A stretch of 11,523 nt of DNA from an uncultured Eubacteriales bacterium (GTDB lineage Bacteria; Bacillota_I; Bacilli_A; RF39; UBA660), in contig ONXO01000062.1 of assembly GCA_900321795.1 (NCBI GenBank), positions 1 through 11,523 of the forward strand. Reading direction: 5' to 3'. This document shows positions 6,590 to 11,523 of the stretch, piece by piece; the first letter of the stretch is position 1, and every line of letters begins with the position of its first letter. The notes under the pieces were generated by a model. That model was given only the letters and a program-made list of their open reading frames with translations, did not search any database and was not told where the DNA came from. The translations under genes were made by a program, and so were the position numbers.

Positions 6590-7375
6590 TTATTCATCAC
6601 TCCTAGGGTAACCTGTATACATCATTCCTTTGCTTTTAAGCCCACCCATACCCGCTTTACCATATTTTGTTTTAGAAAGGAGCTCTAATAAATTAACTTC
6701 CTCATTTCTATCTGATAAACTAAGACTAGTTGCAATAATTGCTGGATCTAATGCATGAATGTTAATTCTTTCTGGGCTAGAGGCAAATGTTGCGCCTGCC
6801 TTTATTAATTCTTGATAATTACTTTGGCAAGCACCTGCAATAATGATTAACTTGTCACTGCTCTTTTCATATTTTCTAGCTTCAGTAACAGCTTTGCAAA
6901 AGTTTTCACTATTCTTATATAGTTTATTAGTATTACTTTCTTTTTCTCTTTTCTTATAATAGGCATCATGACCAGTTAAAATAAGTATATCGGGATTATA
7001 AGTTTCTAAAAGCTTTCCAACTTCTTTGTGCATTTCACTTTCTTTTACACACTTACCAAAAGCCTTAATATTATTTTGTTTATAAAAATCCATGCACCTA
7101 GTCATATAAGATTTATCAGCATCTATATGAAGTACTTTACCAGGCAAATAAAAAAACTCATTTCTATCCAAATTAGAAGTAAGACCAAGGATAGGAAAAA
7201 AATCGTCCTTAGCAGTATTTCTATCAAAAGGAACTAAATCATGCATAGGTGCATCAGCCATAAGTCTAAAATCCACACCCTTAAGCATAACATTATCTTT
7301 ATCAATTTCCATTACTTCAAAAATAATATCATTATTATAACTTTTTCGGGTTACATAATCTCCAATAGCTATCAT
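6590..7375 (-). CDS. yabG: Sporulation-specific protease YabG
   Basis: A 261-residue cysteine-type protease (peptidase family U57) that processes spore coat and related proteins in Bacillus and clostridia. The N-terminal SH3-like part (IGDYVTRKSYNNDIIFEV) is followed by the family core YLPGKVLHIDADKSYMTRCMDFYK, ILTGHDAYY (about 136-144), AGACQSNYQELIKAGATFASSPERINIHALDP and GMGGLKSKGMMYTG. The conserved His of TGHDAY and Cys of GACQS are the likely active residues. It is a little shorter than B. subtilis YabG (about 290), lacking part of the linker after the first domain. AGGAGG (7386-7381) lies 5 bases before the ATG. It opens the sporulation cluster, directly after the terminator of the polysaccharide block, and is coupled to veg. 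Confidence 0.94.
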   Translation of the reverse strand: MIAIGDYVTRKSYNNDIIFEVMEIDKDNVMLKGVDFRLMADAPMHDLVPFDRNTAKDDFFPILGLTSNLDRNEFFYLPGKVLHIDADKSYMTRCMDFYKQNNIKAFGKCVKESEMHKEVGKLLETYNPDILILTGHDAYYKKREKESNTNKLYKNSENFCKAVTEARKYEKSSDKLIIIAGACQSNYQELIKAGATFASSPERINIHALDPAIIATSLSLSDRNEEVNLLELLSKTKYGKAGMGGLKSKGMMYTGYPRSDE

Positions 7376-7391
7376 ACATTCCTCCTAAACA

Positions 7392-7420
7392 AGCTTATGA
7401 TAAAAGAGGAAAAAATATAA
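7392..7420 (-). promoter_or_regulatory. Candidate SigE-type promoter for yabG
   Basis: Minus strand TTATATT (7420-7414), 14 bases, then CATAAGCT (7399-7392) matches the SigE pattern (kmATATT-14-CATAYAHT) at 6 of 7 and about 6 of 8 positions. No sigma-A promoter with a matching -35 is seen in this gap, and no AC motif for a SigK promoter is correctly spaced. The predicted start touches the AGGAGG. Tentative. Confidence 0.3.
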
Positions 7421-7431
7421 CTACTAAACAT

Positions 7432-7463
7432 AAGAAAAGACTACTTTTAATAAAAGTAATCTT
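7432..7463 (-). terminator. Terminator at the end of the polysaccharide genes
   Basis: Minus strand AAGATTACTTTT (7463-7452) pairs with AAAAGTAGTCTT (7448-7437), a 12-base-pair stem with one G-U pair and a 3-base loop, followed by TTCTT. It begins two bases after the stop codon of the polymerase-glycosyltransferase gene and separates it from yabG. Confidence 0.75.
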
Positions 7464-7465
7464 AA

Positions 7466-9751
7466 CTAATTTCTAATAATCAATACCATTTTATATAATA
7501 ATGAGTATAGTTTTTCACTAAAACATAATAACCAAATCATATCTTTCTTTGCCTTTGAAATTAATGGACTATCTAATATAAATTTTTTCTTATTCTTTAT
7601 AATATTTTTAATTTCTTGTCTCATTTTACCATTATAATTAAACTTTATCATATTATTAAATAAAAATAATAACATTAATACTTCATAATACATTAAATAC
7701 GGTTTTAAGACTTTATTATTTTTAAAATAGGTTTTTGTCTCATCAACGGCCTGTAATAAATCAAATCTTCTTTCATCAAATACTGACATAATACTATTTT
7801 CTCTTTGAAGATAATAATATAAGTTATCACTAATAAGTACAACTTTATTAGCTTTATCATAGAGTTTATATGTTGTAAAATTATCTTCATGTATTTTTCC
7901 TTTAGGAAATCTTATATTATATTTAATGAATAAGTCTCTCTTATATATTTTATTCCAAACAACAATTTCCGTATTTTGATCAGTCGTAAAAATATCTTTA
8001 AGAGCTTCAGTTGAAGAAAAAACTTTAGCATATTTTTGTTTTCTTTCCCATATCTTTCCTTTTTCATTAACATAATAGAAATTACATACACATATGTCAG
8101 CATCATTGTTTAAAGCTCCAGTTAACAATTTTGAAATATAGTCTTCATGAACATAATCATCACTATCAATAAAACAAATATATTCACCTTCACTATTTTC
8201 AATTCCAACATTTCTTGCATCGCTTAATCCGCCATTTGCTTTATGAATAACTCTAATCCTACTATCTTTTTTTGCATATTCATCACAAATAACCGGGCAA
8301 TTATCTGGAGAACCATCATCAACTAAGACTATTTCTAAATTACTATAAGTCTGATTTATTATAGAATTTACACATTTGTCGAGGTATCGTTCAACTTTAT
8401 AAATAGGAACCACAACACTTACTAATGTATCTTTTTTTGATTTTAACTTCTTATTATTAAATTCATTTTTATCATAATTAACTGTAAAATCTGAATTATC
8501 AACATTCATAAGTTCATTTATAATAAACAATAGCATAATGACAATACCAGGATTATACACAAAAACTATAAATTTAATATTACCAACAATAATAGAAATT
8601 AAGAAAAAATGATATAGACTCTTATAATTATATTTATCACTTTTAATTAGATAATTATAAATATAGTATACAAAATATACAACGATTAATAAACCTAATA
8701 TTCCAGTTTTCCAAATCTCATTTATATAGCCAACATCAGAAGTAAACTTTAAAGTATTCACAAGTCCCCCAAAGCCAGCTATAAAATATCCAGTTCCAAA
8801 TATTATTCCAAATAAATTAGGAAGTCTCCAAAAATTATACCCAAACAATACATCTGCTGTACCCTTCTTGTTCCTTATAAAGAAAGATAAAAAATCATCA
8901 ATGATCCAGCTTGCTGTATCTCTTTTAAAAATTAAGATTAATAAAATTATAATACATAAACTAATAGAAAAATATGAAAGTAACTTTTTGTAATTTTGAA
9001 ACTGTTTATTTCTTATTAATTCAATTATCCATATAATAAACCCAAGAGCAAAAATAATTAGTCCTGTTCTAGAATTCATAATTATTATTAATAATAACAA
9101 AGGCACAAAGAATAAATATTTTTTACTCCCTCCATTTAAACAATAAAATAATGGTAAACATGCTAGAATCCCTGAACCAAACCCAAAATCATCAAGTAAA
9201 CTATTAGCATAGCCGCAAAAACGTCTGCTTATATGATACTTGTTTAAATATAATTCGTTTCCACTTAAATAATATAAAATATTAATTAACAATTTTTTAA
9301 ATGGTGGCAGTAAAAATGATAGTAAACAAATTATTCCTTGAATTGAAGCTGCAATTATTATATATTCTATAATTTTATTGAAAGAAATATTATGTCGTTT
9401 TGCAAATAAATGGATAAATAAGCAGCATACACCAGCGCATATAATTACAAGTCCAATTGAATAAAGATTTATTACAATATTATATAGATGTAGATTTCCA
9501 TAAATTAAAAAATTAAGCAAAATAGAAAAGAAATACCACAAAAAATATACTAAAAGAATTTTTGCAAGCTTATATAATTCTTTATTTTTAAAAAAATTTA
9601 TCACATCATTTTTATATTTTAATAACAAAACTATTAAAGTTGCAATAAATAAAGGTATTAATGTATTAACACTTTTAATTAAAGGTGGTGCATATAAAAG
9701 TATAAATATATATATAATTAAAAATATATTATAATATTTTTCTTTCTTCAT
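7466..9751 (-). CDS. Fusion of Wzy-like O-antigen/EPS polymerase and GT2 glycosyltransferase
   Basis: A 761-residue protein with two parts. Residues 1 to about 415 form ten or more membrane spans with a larger external loop (about 285-335) leading into FGTGYFIAGFGG and SDVGYINEIWKTGILGLL, the pattern of Wzy/O-antigen polymerases, which join repeat units outside the membrane. After a charged linker (about 415-439, NNKKLKSKKD) a cytoplasmic GT2 domain begins with LVSVVVPIYK (about 441), then LVDDGS, GGLSDARN and the DXD site FIDSDDY (about 527-533), and a C-terminal part with NKIYKRDLF and KIHEDNF. The reading frame is continuous, and no alternative start with a ribosome site is seen at the junction; a run of seven A lies in the linker. 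Polymerase and transferase are normally separate proteins. The ribosome site is within the stop region of the preceding gene (gap 8 bases), so the two are co-transcribed. Sugar specificity is unknown. Confidence 0.85.
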   Translation of the reverse strand: MKKEKYYNIFLIIYIFILLYAPPLIKSVNTLIPLFIATLIVLLLKYKNDVINFFKNKELYKLAKILLVYFLWYFFSILLNFLIYGNLHLYNIVINLYSIGLVIICAGVCCLFIHLFAKRHNISFNKIIEYIIIAASIQGIICLLSFLLPPFKKLLINILYYLSGNELYLNKYHISRRFCGYANSLLDDFGFGSGILACLPLFYCLNGGSKKYLFFVPLLLLIIIMNSRTGLIIFALGFIIWIIELIRNKQFQNYKKLLSYFSISLCIIILLILIFKRDTASWIIDDFLSFFIRNKKGTADVLFGYNFWRLPNLFGIIFGTGYFIAGFGGLVNTLKFTSDVGYINEIWKTGILGLLIVVYFVYYIYNYLIKSDKYNYKSLYHFFLISIIVGNIKFIVFVYNPGIVIMLLFIINELMNVDNSDFTVNYDKNEFNNKKLKSKKDTLVSVVVPIYKVERYLDKCVNSIINQTYSNLEIVLVDDGSPDNCPVICDEYAKKDSRIRVIHKANGGLSDARNVGIENSEGEYICFIDSDDYVHEDYISKLLTGALNNDADICVCNFYYVNEKGKIWERKQKYAKVFSSTEALKDIFTTDQNTEIVVWNKIYKRDLFIKYNIRFPKGKIHEDNFTTYKLYDKANKVVLISDNLYYYLQRENSIMSVFDERRFDLLQAVDETKTYFKNNKVLKPYLMYYEVLMLLFLFNNMIKFNYNGKMRQEIKNIIKNKKKFILDSPLISKAKKDMIWLLCFSEKLYSLLYKMVLIIRN

Positions 9752-9759
9752 TATCTACC

Positions 9760-10605
9760 TCACCCCCTTCTCAATACTTTATTATACATTATTTGTCTAA
9801 CCCAATTAGGTGAATAAACCATAACATACATTCCACATATGTTTCTAAACTTCTGAAAACGATTTATAAAAGAATTTTTATACAAATAGTTTTGTAATTC
9901 TTTCCAACCTTTGATATAGTTTTTTGCACCTCTTCTTTTATAAAATCCATTTCCAATTCTTGCTTTAACTAATAAATCAGGCATATTTTCGATTCTTTTG
10001 CCCGCAATTAATAATCTAGACCAAAGATATTGATCTTCTAAAAATAGCATAGGTTGATAATTACCAACTTCAAGTATATCCTTTTTTCTAAAACAAACTG
10101 TCATATGATTAAGTGGATTTCTAAACTTAGAATAATTTAATACATCTTCATATGTTAAAGGCATAGTTTTTATTCTAAGCTCTTCTTCTGGAGAATATAA
10201 AAACTCTCCTATTGTACCTCCAACGACTGTAGTATCCTTATGTTCATTCATATATTTTAATTGCTTTTCAAATCTATCAGGCATACATACATCATCAGTA
10301 TCCATTCTCATAATTAAATCATACTTACATTCTTCTAGCCCTTTTTGTAAAGCTAAGCCAAGACCTAAATTTTTTTCTAATGGAACAGACTTTAATATAT
10401 TAGGATATTTTTTCTTATACTTATTAATTACCTTTTTTAAATCTTCAGTTATTTCTCCATCTTCAACTAATAAAACTTCATCAGGTTTTACCGTTTGCAA
10501 ATCCATAACACTATTTAGTGATTCATCTAAGTACTCAGGCTTCTCCTTAATATAAACTGACATTAAAACAGAAAAACATTCTGATTTTTTAACACTTTCT
10601 TTCAT
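9760..10605 (-). CDS. GT2 glycosyltransferase, AmsE-like
   Basis: A 281-residue cytoplasmic or membrane-associated transferase that adds one sugar to a lipid-linked repeat unit. The GT-A fold motifs are in order: SVLMSVYIKE (about 12-21), EVLLVEDGE, KNLGLGLALQKGL, the metal-binding IMRMDTDDV (about 95-104), PDRFEKQ, VVGG, NPLNHMTVCFRK and the acidic FLEDQYLW that is typical of the amylovoran AmsE group. The complete length fits that group. GGAGT (10615-10611) lies 5 bases before the ATG. It has a possible promoter of its own and is followed after 8 bases by the polymerase fusion gene, with GGGGGTGAGG spanning its stop codon serving as the next ribosome site. Donor and acceptor sugars cannot be deduced. 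Confidence 0.88.
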   Translation of the reverse strand: MKESVKKSECFSVLMSVYIKEKPEYLDESLNSVMDLQTVKPDEVLLVEDGEITEDLKKVINKYKKKYPNILKSVPLEKNLGLGLALQKGLEECKYDLIMRMDTDDVCMPDRFEKQLKYMNEHKDTTVVGGTIGEFLYSPEEELRIKTMPLTYEDVLNYSKFRNPLNHMTVCFRKKDILEVGNYQPMLFLEDQYLWSRLLIAGKRIENMPDLLVKARIGNGFYKRRGAKNYIKGWKELQNYLYKNSFINRFQKFRNICGMYVMVYSPNWVRQIMYNKVLRRG

Positions 10606-10618
10606 ATCTCACTCCAAT

Positions 10619-10638
10619 TAATTATTACATAATAATTA
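10619..10638. repeat. Near-palindrome over -10 / leader of the AmsE-like gene
   Basis: Plus strand arms taattatta (10619-10627) and taataatta (10630-10638) are perfect inverted repeats of 9 bases around a central CA. They overlap the -10 box and the predicted start of transcription. Entirely A/T apart from the centre, so an operator is only one possibility. Confidence 0.35.
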
Positions 10639-10663
10639 TAACTTATTTATAAACTATTGACCA
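10635..10663 (-). promoter_or_regulatory. Possible promoter of the AmsE-like gene, TGGTCA-17-TATAAT
   Basis: Minus strand -35 TGGTCA (10663-10658, four of six consensus bases), spacer of 17, -10 TATAAT (10640-10635). It lies in the 65-base gap after the upstream glycosyltransferase, where I see no terminator, so it may be an internal promoter that adds to operon read-through. Confidence 0.45.
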
Positions 10664-10670
10664 CTATATA

Positions 10671-11523
10671 CTACTTTTTTAACAAAAAAATTATCTTTAG
10701 TAGATTAATACACCTATTTTTTATTAACCAAAAACATATTTTTAAATATGTAGGTTGATATAAAATATATTTATTACTAAAACAGTCAACTTCATCTTTA
10801 GTTTCATTATTTATAAATTCTTTTATCTCTCTATTGTTATATTTAAGTAATATCATATTTTGTACTATTATATAAATATAATCTCTTAAAAAAACCATAT
10901 TTAAAGCTTCACTTTTCTTAACATTCTTTTTTATATAATTATAAGCCTCCATATTGTTATTAATATTTAATGTATCTTTTCTATGCATGATTGAAAAAGG
11001 ATTTATAAAATAATTATATAAGGCTTTATTAATATAATATATATTATTACATTTGCCAATAATACTTTTTACAAATGCCAAATCTTCACTTCTCATTAAA
11101 TTAGGAAAAACTATATTATTATCCTCTATTGTTTTCTTATTGAAGACTTTTCCCCAGCACATTCCATTACATAAAGCAAGTGCATCACTACTATCTATAA
11201 TGTTACCGCTTTTAGGTAAAGCCTTTCTTACTTTCTTTTTACCTTTAATTACATAGTAATAATCAAAAAGAATTGCATCGTATTCATCATCTTCTAACAC
11301 TTTTTCAATTTCTTCCATCATATTGCCTTCAACGTAATCATCACTATCAATAAAAGTAATATATCTACCATTACTTTTATTTATTCCTATGTTTCTAGCA
11401 TTACCCGGTCCTAAATTTACTGAGTTTCTATGCACAAAGTATTTAAAATTATATTTTTTTAATACTTGAATTAAAAAGCTATATTCACTATACTCTGAAC
11501 TATCATCAACTATTATAAGTTCA
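10671..11523 (-). CDS. GT2 glycosyltransferase, 5' end cut by window edge
   Basis: The open frame runs off the right edge: upstream of the in-frame GTG at 11435 another 29 codons read ELIIVDDSSEYSEYSF and on to KYNFKYF, which carries the first conserved aspartates of the GT2 fold. So the GTG is an internal valine and the true start lies outside. About 283 residues are visible. Further motifs are LGPGNARNIGINKSNG and the metal-binding FIDSDDYV (about residue 56-63). A C-terminal half has MCWGKVFNKK and RSEDLAFV, matching the layout of the GT2 domain in the polymerase fusion downstream, so the two are probably related copies. The protein ends in a basic, hydrophobic tail (LLKIIFLLKK). It likely adds a sugar during surface-polysaccharide assembly; specificity is unknown. 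Confidence 0.9.
   Translation of the reverse strand, partial: ELIIVDDSSEYSEYSFLIQVLKKYNFKYFVHRNSVNLGPGNARNIGINKSNGRYITFIDSDDYVEGNMMEEIEKVLEDDEYDAILFDYYYVIKGKKKVRKALPKSGNIIDSSDALALCNGMCWGKVFNKKTIEDNNIVFPNLMRSEDLAFVKSIIGKCNNIYYINKALYNYFINPFSIMHRKDTLNINNNMEAYNYIKKNVKKSEALNMVFLRDYIYIIVQNMILLKYNNREIKEFINNETKDEVDCFSNKYILYQPTYLKICFWLIKNRCINLLKIIFLLKK

Noticed and set aside
7028..7237. Plus-strand open frame opposite yabG
   Set aside because: Antisense shadow of a conserved gene; the translation has no family features.
7705..8106. Two short minus-strand frames inside the GT2 part of the polymerase fusion
   Set aside because: Overlap the real reading frame, which is supported by GT2 motifs through the same stretch.
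8425..8450. Frameshift or separate gene start at the polymerase/GT2 junction
   Set aside because: The in-frame ATG nearby has no ribosome site, and the ATGs in the other frames run into TAA before the GT2 domain; the fused frame is the simplest reading.
11053..11256. Plus-strand open frame opposite the right-edge glycosyltransferase
   Set aside because: Antisense to conserved GT2 coding sequence and without recognisable features.
11433..11435. GTG at 11435 as the start of the right-edge glycosyltransferase
   Set aside because: The frame stays open to the window edge and the extra codons encode the conserved IIVDDSS motif, so the gene starts outside the window.
1..11523. CRISPR arrays, insertion sequences, tRNA or rRNA genes, phage or defence genes
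   Set aside because: No regularly spaced repeats, transposase-like proteins, terminal inverted repeats or structured RNA genes were visible on either strand.

Overview
The window is very AT-rich (GC well below 35% by eye) and every supported gene lies on the minus strand, so transcription runs from the right edge to the left edge. SpoVG, YabG, YabP and YabQ together point to an endospore-forming low-GC Bacillota. MurE carries the DNPR signature, so the peptidoglycan is expected to contain meso-diaminopimelate. I cannot name the genus from the sequence alone.

Right part (about 11523 to 7432): the end of a surface-polysaccharide locus. It holds a family 2 glycosyltransferase (GT2) cut by the window edge, a second GT2 of the amylovoran AmsE type with its own likely promoter, and a long protein that joins a multi-membrane-span O-antigen/EPS polymerase (Wzy-like) to a third GT2 domain. 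A strong hairpin terminator closes the block at about 7432-7463.

Middle part (7375 to 3938): a compact sporulation and cell-wall cluster, yabG-veg-murE-spoVG-yabP-yabQ. yabG/veg (TAA directly followed by ATG) and yabP/yabQ (TAATG overlap) look translationally coupled. A hairpin separates veg from murE. spoVG has a good vegetative-type promoter and a clean intrinsic terminator. In the Bacillus subtilis chromosome the same sporulation genes are spread over a longer stretch with other genes between them.

Left part (3876 to 1): a cytoplasmic GH13 alpha-glucan hydrolase and a glutamine-dependent asparagine synthetase, each with its own TTGTAN-17-TATAAT promoter, followed by the first 21 complete codons of a secreted or membrane-anchored protein that runs off the left edge. 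The promoter of this last gene is the most striking thing in the window: perfect TTGACA and TATAAT boxes and an extended -10 are separated by 19 bases that include a run of eight G. In this AT-rich DNA that looks like a slippage-controlled (phase-variable) promoter for a surface protein.

All intergenic gaps are shorter than 100 bases. I saw no tRNA, rRNA, CRISPR array, insertion sequence or riboswitch, and no credible plus-strand gene.
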